Positions 9,892 to 21,906 of a stretch of DNA of 64,000 bases are shown here, piece after piece. The notes under the pieces were generated by a model that saw only the letters and a list, made by a program, of their open reading frames with translations, did not search any database and had not been told where the DNA came from. Position 1 is the first letter of the stretch. Each line of letters opens with the position of its first letter. The DNA is from Hortaea werneckii (lineage: Eukaryota; Ascomycota; Dothideomycetes; Mycosphaerellales; Teratosphaeriaceae). The DNA lies in assembly GCA_037044905.1 (NCBI GenBank), contig JBAOKB010000185.1:124001-188000 (forward strand), in the 5' to 3' direction. The position numbers and the translations under genes are program-made.

Positions 9892-11371
9892 ATGAAGTTC
9901 ACCCAAATCCTACCTTGGCGGCTGTCAGCTCTGCCTTCGTGCTGCCGTCTCAAGAGCAGTTGCAAGACGTTGCAGTTGAGGCCAATCACCGCGGCCAGGA
10001 ATGGTACGACGATGCTCTCAAAGAGAAGGATGAGCTGCTTGACAGCTTCAAGAAGCATTACGAAGACGTCGAGGACACCACCAAGAGCGCTTGGAGCGAT
10101 TTCTACAAGAGCTCCAAGTCTGTTATCGACGACGCCTTCGACTATGCCTCTGAGACCGCAAATGGCCTGAAGGACAAGGCCTACGATACCAGCTCTCAAG
10201 TCGAATCCTGGCTTCGTACTGAGGGCGATGAGCTCTACGACTCCTTTGACGACCATCACGATGGCCCTCCACACCACGGGCCCCCTCACCACGGTGGTCC
10301 TCACCATCCCCCTCACCACGGGCCGCCTAACCAGACAGTCTACCAGCTCATTGCTGAGAGCAAGTACACTACCAAGCTCGCGAAGCTGATCAACAAGTAC
10401 GACGATCTGGTCGAGACTCTGAACAACACTGCAGCAAACTACACCGTCTTCGCTCCAACCGACAAGGCATTCGCAAAGATTCCGGAGCATGCCCCAGAGC
10501 CGAGCAAGGAAGAGCTGGAGGCGGTGCTGAAGTACCACGTCGTCGACGGCTTTTATCCTGCAGGACGTGTCCTGGCTTCCACACTGCCCCCACGCTGTTG
10601 AAGGGCCATCACCTCGCTGGCGAGCCGAAGCCGCAGCGTGTGGCGTTCAAGATTGGCCTGAACGGCCTAACTGTCAACTTCTACAGCCGCATTGTCGCCA
10701 TCAACATCTTCGGCACCAACGGTGTCATCCACGGTGTTGACAGCATCATCGTCCCGCCGCCGAAGGTTGTCAAGATCGTGGACCTCTTCCCTGGCGAGTT
10801 CAGCACCCTTGAGCTCGGTCTGACCAAGACCGGTCTGCTTGAAGAGGTCAACAGCACCGACCACGCCGGCGGCACTCTCTTCGCGCCATCCAACTTCGCC
10901 TTCCAGAAGCTGGGCCCGAAGATCAACGCCTTCCTCTTCTCCCAGTACGGCCTCAAGTACCTCCGTGCATTGCTGGAGTACCATTTCGCTGCCGGCACGC
11001 TCTACTCCGACGCTTACTACAAGGTCGACCCATCCAAGAACTCCTTGATGCACAGCGAGGACGACAAGCTCCCGCCAAAGGGCGTCTTCCACCTCGACAT
11101 GCCGACGATGCTCAAGGACCGCAGCCTGAGCGTCGACGTCGCGCGCTTCGCTCGCTTCATCGAGATCAAGATCAACGGCTTCTCGCGCGTCAGCGTGCAA
11201 GACGGCATCGCTCAAGATGGTGTGGTGCACGTTGTGAGCAACGTGATCGTCCCACCGAAGAACATCGGCCGTCCTGGCAGTACCGAGGTGGACCTCTGGC
11301 AGGGCGAGGAGATGACGGTCGAGGAGTTCAAGGAGAGGCTTGAGCCTTTCGTCGTTAAGACTGACTTGTGA
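9892..11371 (+). CDS. Secreted fasciclin (FAS1) domain protein, two frameshifts in this sequence
   Basis: About 493 residues if two single-base losses are allowed for. The ATG at 9892 begins a signal peptide (MKFTQIL) that continues one frame over as LAAVSSAFVLP. The frame must change at about 9906-9916. The mature N-terminus (residues 20-115) is acidic, helical and resembles a surface spacer, followed by a histidine-proline-glycine linker (repeats of HHGPP, 10255-10330). The first FAS1 domain starts at NQTVYQLIAESKY and contains NYTVFAPTDKAFAKIP. The frame changes again at 10577-10595, and the domain ends with GVIHGVDSIIVPPP. The second FAS1 domain covers 10780-11270 (GGTLFAPSNFAFQKLG to VVHVVSNVIVPP). 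FAS1 proteins mediate adhesion to surfaces or other cells. The flanking code is intact on both sides of each break, so a sequencing error or very recent mutation is more likely than old decay. Confidence 0.8.
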
Positions 11372-11900
11372 AGACAACCTTGAGTTTATGACATTGGTCT
11401 ATCGCTGTGAGATGGCGATGGGCAGTTACGAGTTCAAAAGAATGTAGCATACGTATCATATGTATTCCATGGCTTATGACTTTATTTTCCGTTTGCTCCT
11501 TCTTCAAAACTTGAACGTTTGGCTGTCGCTTCTTCTTGTCGCTCTGGTCAAGTTGCTCATACTCGCATGATCCTTTTTCTGAAGGGCAGCTTGTCCGCAA
11601 GCATCAAGATGTCCTTCACATGTGCATTCAGACACGCAGTGGTGCTCACGTTTCCTTTCCGTGCGAAGAATTTGGATCTGGGCGGCTGCCACGCTACCAC
11701 ATCCTCATGCGTATCAGGTCGTATTCGAAAGTTACCATGACCGCCGTGCCCGAACAGATCAGTGGCTGTTCATTCGACCGTATGTGACATGATGCTGGAG
11801 GTCTATATGCTCGCCCATCGGATGCCTGGTAACTTGATCATGTGCACGATTTCAGCGAATCAATTATCTTCCTGGCGAGAGTCCATAGTGAGAAGCCCTC
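11372..11900. other. Convergent intergenic region
   Basis: 529 bases between the 3' ends of the FAS1 gene and TYW3. It should hold both transcription terminators. No coding sequence or repeat is evident. Confidence 0.5.
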
Positions 11901-12703
11901 CTATTTGTCAGCGCTTGGACCTGCATTCTTCAGCAAAGTCGCCCGGAACCGTTCACGTCTTTCAATGTTCGTCCTGAAGCGCTGGTTCGCCACACTCACG
12001 AGTGTCCGCAGGTAGCCCTCAGAAACCATAGGCTTGATTGTACCTTGGTCTTCGGGAGATTCGCCTTCGGCGTAATATCCGATGATACAGTCAAAAGCAA
12101 GGCCAGAGCTACGGACTGCTACCATGGGGCAGGCGGGACTGCCGTCTTTGCCCTCCTGTGTACTATTGATGCCGGATTCTCGAAAGCCAGCTTGCAATGC
12201 GGCCGATGCTGCGTGATGAGCTGATGTAAGGGAAGATGTGAGGATGTGCAGGATCTGGAAGAATGCCGGGTATAAGCGATGGCAGAGAGAAGGGGCGCAA
12301 TATGAGCATGAAGAAAATTTTCGCCACCTACCATCGGCTCAGACTTGAAATGCACGAAGCGAACGCCCTCGGCCTCCAAAGGCACCGATGGAGCTTCATC
12401 AGACAGCCCAAACATGGCCATCAAACCCGATTCGCCGTCTTTGACAGGCGGTTCGAACAGATCGTGAGAGGTGAAGAGCCATTTCCCGCCACCTTTGGCA
12501 CCCTTTGCGCCCTCCAGGTATACAGCTACACGACCAGCGCAGCTGCTAGTAGTTACGTAGTCCGGTAGACCATTTATCTCGGCTATCAGATCCTTGATGC
12601 CTTCGTCCACAGAGCCTTTCGGGGACAGATCTTCGTACTGGTCGTCTGGTATACTGAGGTCCTGGAGAATTTTCGCCTTCCGGTCCCGGAATGTGGCCGG
12701 CAT
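11901..12703 (-). CDS. TYW3: tRNA wybutosine-synthesizing protein 3
   Basis: Two exons, 12703-12332 and 12254-11901, with a 77-base intron (12255-12331, donor GTAGGT). The spliced product is 241 residues. Family hallmarks appear in order: residues about 30-60 include LPDYVTTSSCAGRVAVYLEG, then GGKWLFTSHD, then VRFVHFKSEPM, which continues across the splice into ILHILTSS, then GFRESGI and VAVRSSGLAFD. TYW3 is the SAM-dependent methyltransferase that methylates N4 of the yW-86 intermediate during wybutosine synthesis at position 37 of tRNA-Phe. The length matches stand-alone fungal Tyw3. The ATG at 12703 is chosen because the upstream extension starts with TTG and has no family similarity. It is divergent from the DUF2461 gene. 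Confidence 0.9.
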
Positions 12704-13135
12704 GTCGACAGGTTTTCGTCTGACAAGGGATATACGCCGAGGAAGCCAGAGGTAGGTATGCTCTGGCCAGTGGACTCCGACGCTGCCGCCGGGACGAAAG
12801 TGGGAGGGAGAGGCAATCCAGGTCACTGGGAATGTCAGATAAGCGATAGACGCGATAGCCGCCGGCGCCAATCCCCCAGCCGAGTCGCGCGTCTACGATT
12901 GTGGATACGAAAGGTATGAGGTCACCACGAACCAGTTCTTCTACTTTGACATGTAATGTCGAATTGGGTATTGGACCGACTTTCGAGACTTCCCTAGGCG
13001 TGACAGTCTTTCCCGCAGTACCACCCTGGCCTCGATAGGTTGCAGCGTACGTGAAGTGCGACTGTGGAAACTACTCATCCTGCAAGGGAGCCGCGAAAGC
13101 CGATCTACCGCCTCACGCCTAACTTGTGTGGCAAG
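12704..13135. promoter_or_regulatory. Bidirectional promoter of TYW3 and the DUF2461 gene
   Basis: 432 bases between two divergent start codons. No coding potential is seen. It must contain both promoters, though I cannot assign individual elements. Confidence 0.45.
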
Positions 13136-16100
13136 ATGCCGCGCAAATCTGAGCGACTATCGACTGGTGCATCCAAGACCGAATCGACACACAAGCGCAC
13201 AGTATCAGCTTCAGCAAGCACGGGCGCGGATGCGAAGCGATCCAAAACAAAGGCGACGCCCATCAAGAGTCATTACTTCACCGCCAAGGACGAAGAGGAC
13301 AACGAAGTCTCGGACGAGTCTCAATCACAGGACGGAGGTGATTCAGAATTTGACCAGCTTGAAAGCGAGGAAGAAAGCTTAGAATCCGATGATGCCGACG
13401 ACTATGAACAGGACAGTGAGAAAGAATCAAAGAGCCGAAAAGGTAGCACGCAAGCCAAACGCGGCCAGTCTTCCACCGCTGTCAAGACGAAAGGCACCAA
13501 TGTCTGGAAAACCGGCGTGAAAGCAGGTCTAGGTCCTGGGAACGAAGTCGTGATTAAGAAACCAAAGGCTCGACCAGCTGGTCGCATTCCTTACAGCGAC
13601 GAGTCTATCCATCCAAACACGTTACTATTCTTAAAGGAGCTAAAGGAGAACAACAATCGCGAATGGCTGAAAAGTAAGTCCTACTCCAGATTTGCCATTC
13701 TTTCAATGCACACCACAGGGCCGATGAGACAGGCATGATCCTTCTCAAGGGCTCCATATTGCTCTCGCATGCCAATATTCTTTTGGTGGGAGCTCTAGTC
13801 TTGCATAGTTGATTACGTGCTTCGACTGGCGGGGACCTTCACCTTGCATACGAAGCCAGCCCCGCTCCAAGGGCTTAGACTACTACGGTAGTCTACGCCG
13901 AGATTCTCCTACGACAGACATAATGGCCCACTTCATAACTTACACGACTCATTAGAACGCAGCCATCGTTTTAATGGTCGCGCATGCGCAGTCTATATTG
14001 CATGTAATATTTTTGCAGGTTGCCGCCGACAACACACAGTTTGCCGATGGCATGCATGGTTTTGTGGAGCTTATCTGAAAAGGGCTAAGCTGACAAGGGC
14101 CCGCAGTGCACGATGCAGTATTCCGCCAGGCGGAGAAAGACTGGCACAGCTTTGTCGAGAAACTGACGGAGAGGCTCATTGAAGTCGACGACACGATACC
14201 GGAATTGCCCTACAAGGACGTTGTAAGACTACGAAAAACACCTGCGGTTGTGCAAGTGTGACACACCTACTCACCGCTCCAGATATTCCGGATTTATCGA
14301 GACGTCAGATTCTCTCCCGACCCTACGCCGTACAAGGTAAGCCAGCCTGCAGCAGCCTAGGAAGATGCCACCCGGCCCGTCTGATCCATACCCACCCTGC
14401 TAATATATGCTCCCTCGCTTGCCATCCATACCGCTAATGCATTGTGACAGCCACATTTCTCTGCAGCATGGGTACGTACTATCCAGTGATTTTCCAAACG
14501 AGCTCCTGCGTGTGAGCACGGTGCGCTGAGACGGCTCGCAGTCCCGCACCGGCAGGAAGGGCCCGTATGCCCACTACTATGTCCAGATCGCTCCGAACGA
14601 GAGCTTCGTTGGTAAGTGACTTATCTACTATCTCCTATGGTACATATCTCGCGTGCACGTGACAGAAAGGCTGCGCTTGCTAGCAACAGTCGCTGTGGGC
14701 TTCTAACCAATGCGATGCGGCATACCATTGCGACGGCTTCAAGGCTGGTCCTGGTATAGATGCGTGCACAGCATTTACACAACCAAGATGTGGCTGCAAG
14801 CGTATTTGCGTCCGATGACTGAGGCGCTCGCATGCTCTGCACAGCCAGTTGCCATCAAAGTGTCTTATGTAGTATGCCGCTGGAGCTTTGGCTCTTGGGC
14901 GGTGCAGATGTCCTCACCATGGCCCCGATCGGCCTCCTTATCATGCTCTTAAATTGCCTGATGCTGTTTCGATGGCTCGGATGGAGAAGACGCGATTGAA
15001 TCGCGAGGCTTTGCAGGAGTTTGATGTCGCTTTCGATGCAGGAGCAGCGCAAAAGACATGGCTGCTTGCATTGCGTTGGCTGTTCACGAAACGAAGACCT
15101 CATCTGATCACTCCAACGGCGCTCACTGTGGGAGCAGCACGATGCGATGAGGACTCTCACGCATCCCTTAACGATCTAAAGGCAAAGGCAAACGTGCACT
15201 CTGGTGCGGCCCGCAATCAAATCAAGGAACACGGCACGTTTTTGTGGAGTGGCCCGACCGTCTGAAGTCGTACTACGAGAGAATAGGCATTATCCTTGCT
15301 CTTGGGAGTGCTGATGATGCGCTGCTGATGATGCGCCGCTGATTTCCTCATTCCCGCTGTCTTTGAAGCAAGCATTGCGGCCAGTGCGACGATTCTGAAT
15401 CGCGTTGCGCGTCTGCTTCTGCCGCATCAAAACCGGCTTCCCGTTTACCAAGCTCTTACAACACAGGCTGCCAGATGCATCGGACGCAGAGTCTTCCTGC
15501 AAAGGTGCTCTCCTGTGGGCATGTGCACCGCGGACTGACTCGGATGATGTCTTTTGGTAGAGGCTTCGAAGGCAGGGAGATCGAGATCGAGGTGGTTGGA
15601 GGCATCGTGAAGGCCTGAAAGTGATGGATTTCGGGCGGATCGAATGGTTTTGAGGAGCCTTTGAGGTCAGCCGGTCTTCAAATCGCGCACGCGTCTCCGT
15701 GCAAAAGAACGGGTGTCTGGCACCAAAACAATTTGCTGTCTGCTCAGGTGCGATGCGTTCACCTCTTGTTGAAGACAGCGCGCTGCATAGCCGTCACGCG
15801 CGCAGGCAAGATTGGATTCGTCTTGCGATGATGGGGCAATGACAAAGTCAATGTGTCCTTGTCTACGTGATGGTCTTTGACCTGATCGATCGTCATTGAC
15901 TCGACAGGATGAAGGTGTCCTTTGGTGCTGGACACATGAAGACGAAGAGAGATTCATCATGTGGAAACGTGTCGCTACATCACATCTTCCACTCCGGTCT
16001 TGGTGGTATCCGGCCCATCTCCTGTGTGGCATCGCAGTTTATATAGAGACTAGACTCTTTCACTTTTGCTCGCGCCAGCTGAGGCATAGCGAATCTTCGA

Positions 16101-17539
16101 TGCGGTCGAAGATGGCGCGCCAGCTGTTGGAAAACGAGGCTGACATGTGCTGTACAGGAGGAGGCCTCTGGCACCCTGATGCTGCGCCGACGGCTACCAT
16201 GCGGACTGACATCGACCGCCATCCAGAGCACATAAAGAAGGTGTTGCTCGACGATGGAATTCGCAAGTCGTTCCTGAATGGCGCGCCGAAGAATGAGTCG
16301 AAGGTGGTCAAGGAGTTTGTCGCTTCGAACTCGGAGAATGCACTGAAGACTAAACCCAAGGTAAGCTGAACTCAATCTCCTCTTTCAGGGAGTCGACAGA
16401 TGACTCTTTCGGCCGACTTGCTATGGAAACGGCACTGCATGAGATGACTATCCCCTCTGGAAGTCTGTCGAGGAGAACGAGTGGAATGACTTGATCGGTG
16501 GCACATTGCGGACGGCAATGAAAACGGGAACAATTGCCTTCCGGAGCGGACCCTACCAAGCGATCACACGGCTCAAACAGCCAACAGGGATGGTACCACA
16601 TTCTACGCTCGACGAACGCGGTATTACTCGCGCTTGCGATGGGTCTGAATCCCTCGTTGGATTTGACATCTAGACTGATGATGAGATGTATGGCACCGGC
16701 AAGTATGTCACCACGTTCTGGACTTGGAATTGCTCGCGCCCATCGGGACTTGTTCGACACAGGCAAAAATGGTCACTGGATAAAAGTTTGGTACCCTAGA
16801 GGCTGGGCCGGAAGTCAGATTTTACCACCTACCCCCTTCAGCAAAGACTCCTTTTGGAATCCTCACGACCGGGGGATGCTTGCTCAGCAGGATCGCGACA
16901 GCGCTTCCTGCAAAGCCCGTGATGATGCTTGCAAGACTTCCAGCCATCGGCTACGAAGCGAACAAAAGCCTTCGTGTGATCGGTTACGGGACTGACATGC
17001 TGCAAATAGGGCTACGACGCTGATCACGTCGACATCGATCTCCTCCGGCTTCGGAACTACACGATGGGCAAGTCGATGAGCGAGGAAGAATTGACCGGCG
17101 AGGAATGGCCTCGAAAATGTGGCCAACCTCTTTATGCATCTGAAGCCCTTCGTAAGTGTTCCCGCCTAGTCGCGTTTGCTGTTTGGTACGCCGTTGGACG
17201 ATTTTACGGCTCGCGGGAAAGTTTAAAAAAATTTCCCGCGAGCACACAAGCAAATCACGATGCGACGTCGTCAGCTATGTGAGCGGACATGGACTTCGGT
17301 ACTGCTCTACTTGGGACTGTTGAGTTCTTGCCGGCAGCGAAGTTGTCGGAGCCTGAGCCTATATATGATCATTCGATTCTTTGGGTCGCTGGAGATATGG
17401 TCTTCCTACACCCTTGTGGGCCATGGCTAACAAGGCGGAAATACAGATCACATACATTAATTCCGTCGTCATGCCAGATCCAGGCGATAGCTCAGAGGAA
17501 GAGGACAGCTCAGGCGACGAAGATGAGGAGGACGCGTAG
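13136..17539 (+). CDS. DUF2461 family protein, eight exons with very large introns
   Basis: Exons: 13136-13673, 14107-14222, 14283-14336, 14451-14471, 14542-14611, 16158-16360, 17010-17151 and 17447-17539. All introns have GT-AG ends and the phases agree. Their sizes are 433, 60, 114, 70, 1546, 649 and 295 bases, so about 72 percent of the gene is intron. Exon 4 is a 21-base microexon encoding PHFSAAW. The first 150 residues are basic then acidic and disordered. The DUF2461 domain starts at NTLLFLKELKENNNREWLK, continues through YRDVRFSPDPTPYK, GPYAHYYVQIAPNESFVG, GGLWHPDAAP, ENALKTKPKG and YDADHVDIDLLRLRNYTMG, and closes with ITYINSVVMPDPG and an acidic tail. Exon 7 carries one extra base (about 17106) that must be skipped to reach NVANLFMHLKPF. 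The function of DUF2461 is unknown. Confidence 0.8.
17209..17243. repeat. Perfect 12-bp inverted repeat inside intron 7 of the DUF2461 gene
   Basis: The arm GCTCGCGGGAAA (17209-17220) and its exact reverse complement (17232-17243) flank an 11-base A/T-rich loop. In RNA this would make a strong GC-rich hairpin within a 295-base intron. It may be a remnant of a short inverted-repeat element. Confidence 0.8.
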
Positions 17540-20500
17540 AGGAGCGATGGTGCATGAAAAGACGTGTAACGCGAACAAGTCAGTTGAGGTACACTGTAAA
17601 GATCCAAAAGCACAAATGTGATATATGATTTAATATTCGAACGCGTTACACAAAGGAAACGTTGATAAATGTGAGCTCGTTCAAGGTTGCTCCAGTACCT
17701 GGCACGGCTGTGGAGTAGCTTCATGATTGGGCTTCAGGGAGTGCAGCATAAATTACAGAGCGATTCTTTCCTCCAACATGCGCGACGTCGCAGGAGTCCG
17801 GTGCATGAGCATTGCATCCTGAGTAAGGAAGCCACTATCACACGTCAGTTGTCGGCAGCAAGTAATACGCGGTAGAAGCGCGCACTGTTGGACAGCTGTG
17901 GTGTGGTTGTTTCATGCCGCCAACGCTGCCACGTCTTCGATGCTGACACCATGAATGTGTCACCGCATCAGGAAGCTGTGTGACACGACTTGTGTGTGTG
18001 CCGCCATCGAAAAAGAGCGTGACGCAAGCCCCCCAACCGACGCATTCATGGTGAGCTCTCTTCCCCCTCGCACCCCTGCATCACGCTTGCGTAGTCCTTT
18101 ACAGAGATCGCCAGAAGGACGTGAAATTGGGCTTCTTTCGATAGCAAAGGCAAGACATGTCCACGACTCAGAGGCACCTTTGGAGACCGACAGCCCTCGG
18201 TATCCTTCGTCAGGACGTTGCAGCTTTGAGGCCACTAACGCACGGCCGGGGCTGGCTAAAACACGCGGAGGCTGGCACTAACGGCAGGGCGCATATCAGA
18301 ATGATCATGTGATCTGCCGCCACACGCGGAGCGGAGAAATTATCCAAGGGACGGGCAGAGAGACAGCATGCGACACACCTCCTAGATCCCTACCTACTGA
18401 TGCAGTTGGTTCCGCATCCCTGTCATGTTGTGTCGTGTCTTTTTGTTGTTGGTGTGTATGTGGATGGGAGGGGTGCCCATGGATGTGCTGGCAGCTTCTC
18501 ATCAGTTGCGCTTGCCCTGCATCATCAGGCAATCGTTAGGGAGGAGCATGCAGCTGGCTACATAGTATCTGCGATGATGACGAAGACAGCTATCCGACAA
18601 GAGTAGTCGTAGTGACATCGTGCAGAGCTTCGCTTAGGTGGGGTCTTGGGTCTGCGCAGGCGAAAGCAGGGAACATGGATTTGACAATCTCTCAGCCGTG
18701 CGTTCGTCAACACAACAACAAGGCGGAGAGGCAGGAGTGGATACTTTCATACCCACGCGTTTTTGCCCTCCTCCCCTCCTGGATGCAAGACCGGCGATCG
18801 ACAGCTCCGCTTACCCGACGGCTCGGAGCGTGGTCCGCCGAGCCGAGCTCACCATGGCTGTAATGCACTGCAAGATGAAGTCGAGACGACATAAACACGT
18901 CTTGCGTAGGTATATCGATATGTCGGGCTAATCGATCTGGTGGCTGGTCGCTCAAGATGCCCATCGAAGTAGTCGCCCGATCGCATCCGGATTTGGTGTT
19001 CGGGCGCCGCAACGAGCCAATGCCGTACGTCTTGACGCCACCATCGCGTGCTTGCATATGCAGCCTCCCAGCTCGCAGCACAGTGCACAAAAGAAGACGA
19101 CCTCCATGTATATCCAGGCAAGGGAGTGCAGTGCGTTGCCGCGCTGTTCTCTTTATGGCTGATCGCGGATGCCTTCAACCAGCACTTTGTGATAGAGCAG
19201 CCTTTACTAAATCACGATGTAATGAAGCCTGTTCACATCCACCTCCATTCCCATGTTCGGAGCTTCAATGGCTTCCATTCGCAGCGGTCGCGTTCTTGTG
19301 GCGCTAGGTATTTACTCGTGCGTGGTGGCGGACATTCTTGGTCACTTCATACCCTTTTGAAAGACGCAATCTCGCCAGTGCATGGATGCGGCGTATGTTC
19401 ACCTGCAGAGCGCGCATACACGAGCCGCGCCGATTGTGTACACGTGAGGCGTAGTATGGAAGCTTGGCACGCGTTGAACAGACGAGGATCAGTAGACAAA
19501 ACGTGTAGGCCCCTTCGCTCATCAAGGAATGAAATCTGCAGAAAGTGATATATCGTAATGCATGCCTTGCCAATCGCGTTCACAAGTTGGAAGAGGTCGT
19601 GTGAGCTTGATAGTCGCTACGACCCGCTGCGGTCCGAGTTTACTATGTGTGCGTGCATGCCGAAGCTAGTGATCCGGAACTATGATATATAAAGATGGGT
19701 TGGATGCAATTGGAAGACTTGCAAAGCATATCGTGACTCCAATGTGACCTGAAGCCTCTTCGAAATCGGACTTTCCACACTCGCGGACTGGCAATTATTA
19801 AAATCGGTGACTGGTACGACATTTCAGGTACGGATTTTATATTACCCTCAAGCGCAACGACAACGGCGTAACGGCGGCACCGCCAAGACTGTCAGCACTG
19901 GACGGTATTATTGCCCAGCGCATCTGGAGGGTTATAGTCGACAAATACGCCATTCCTGGGACGCCGCGGTTCTCCACCCATCGCCGCGAACCGTCGGTAG
20001 CGTTACTGGCCCAATGCGGCGGAGTGGTTCGCGCGCACCGTTGACGACTGGGAAGCTATTATATCGCAATCAGAGGTAAGCCCTGCCTCATCATATTGCA
20101 CTCGTGACCATCTTGATATTTAAGAGAGCTGCTTCGGAGCGAGAGAGTCGGTCGTGTTGACCTTGGACGCATATGCAAGGCATGTTTGGCATGTGATTGC
20201 GTCACTATCTTGCTAAATTTGCTCCAGCCGAAGACAAAAGTCTGTGGATTGAATTTGCGCGCATTTCTTTGATTGGTCATCTTTTCTCATACTTTTCTAG
20301 ACTGACACATCCTGTCAAGCGGCCGGGTTCAGCACGAGAGAGCAGGTCCACAGTCGAGCGACGCACTGCAGACAGCGTATCCGGGGCAAGGCTCGATCTG
20401 GACGGCAGGGCACCACTACCGTGGTCACTGCTAGCAGGTGAGTCGTGGATGCGAGTGTATACATGAGCAAGAGGGAGAGCCGACGCCGTAGTGCTGCTTA

Positions 20501-21906
20501 GAGTGCAGGGCGCGGTGGGTTGAAATGCATAATGGAACGGGCGTAACCCTGTTGTTGCCACGCGAGCGCCAAGGGCAGCAAGGCACAGGACGGACCGCGT
20601 GCGCGAGCCGAGAAGCTGCACATGGGCTGCGACGGCTCTGACTGGCCCGCCGCCGAACCACTGGCCGGTTAGCTCCTCAGCTGAAGTCGCTTCTCACAGG
20701 GTCGGCGAAGGTTGACGGAGTTGGTGCAGGATCATCATCTCGCTTTTCCTTCCTTCTTGTGCTTAGGCTGGCCAGGATTCGAGGATGGGACGCTGACGAA
20801 TCAGCAGCCGTATCGGCAGGCCGCACGCTCGCGACCACCGTGACGTGACGCTTTCACCTTGCTCGCTCGCCCGCCGTCGCCCAGCAGTACCAGACTTTGA
20901 CCTTCCAAGGTTCCCACGCCCGCCGAACACGCGGCTCCGCCCTCTCGGTCGACCAGTCACGGCGGCGCGTCCAGCCCTCCCAGGCTTCCCAGGCTCCCAG
21001 CACGCGCGGGATCGGCACTGTACGTAAACGAGTCCACTGTGCGCTGCTCGCGAGGGTCGCTTTGCCGCGTCGCTCCGTGCGGAGAAGACGGCTGCGCGAG
21101 GGCCGTCCGTCGTGCATTAACCCCCCCCCTACCGCTGACCACGGTTGCCTCCACCGCCTGCGCCGTGAAAAAGAGGCGCCTTCCGTGCGGCTGCACGATC
21201 AAGGTTGCGCTAGCGGGTAGCTGCCCCAAGGCGAACCAGGGCGTGCCCACCTGCACCAACTAAACACAGGCCGTCATCAGCACCAGGTCCGTCCAGGCGA
21301 GGGAAGGCCGCGAGGAGCCACGACCCGCGAACCTGACGGGACCGAACCGTTTGCAGCAAGCCCTCGTCCCATCACACGAGGTCGGCCACTTAAACTCCGG
21401 CAGACCCCCACTACTCGCCGTCCGCCCTCTCGATCCTCACTCCCGGGTCGCTCGAACGCCTTTTGCATCTTCTCCCGCCCTTCCTCCCGGCGCTGCAGAC
21501 CACCAGGCAGCCTGCTCGCTCTTCTTGTTGTTGTTGTTCGTGCGCGCCCTCATTCACACACACCACGCGGTGCAACGCCCATCCCAGTTGCATCACGCTC
21601 GACTCTCCCCGCGCCTGGCCGCCACCTGCACTGCTCATCATCCCGAGCAGCGCGCGCTGGTCGAAGCTGTCTCACATACCAAACGGCTTCACATACAGGA
21701 CCGTGTCGGCCCGCGCCTTGTGCGACTTCACTTCACGACTTCGTGCATCTAAACGCTCGGCATCGCGTGCAGCTGCGCATGCTCCATTATTACAGCGGCG
21801 CACATTAAATCTATCTCTGCTGCCAACGTCGTCGACGCCGGCGACAACAACGACAACGACAACCACGCCACCGGCTCGCGCAACATCGCGCGCTTACTAA
21901 CTCATC
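17540..21906. other. Gene-poor region upstream of the Zn2Cys6 regulator
   Basis: About 4.4 kb without a supported gene. Bases 17540-19700 contain only short frames without domains. A possible decayed coding fragment lies at 19750-20085 and is listed separately. From about 20840 the sequence becomes GC-rich, then C/T-rich (21350-21906), and reads like the promoter and long leader of the regulator gene. Confidence 0.5.
19750..20085 (+). pseudogene. Possible decayed coding fragment
   Basis: Three adjacent plus-strand frames carry peptide-like stretches that could once have been continuous: a segment with IGLSTLADWQLL near 19770, a segment with LDGIIAQRIWRVIVDKYAIP near 19900-19960, and AEWFARTVDDWEAIISQSE near 20015-20075. 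Stops and frame changes separate them. I cannot name a family. Chance is a real alternative. Confidence 0.2.

Noticed and set aside
9603..10538. 311-codon minus-strand frame antisense to the FAS1 gene
   Set aside because: It lies opposite a well-supported FAS1 coding sequence, its peptide is leucine/valine-rich without a domain, and it reflects codon bias of the sense strand.
10667..11377. 236-codon minus-strand frame antisense to the second FAS1 domain
   Set aside because: Shadow of the sense gene; acidic repetitive peptide without family similarity.
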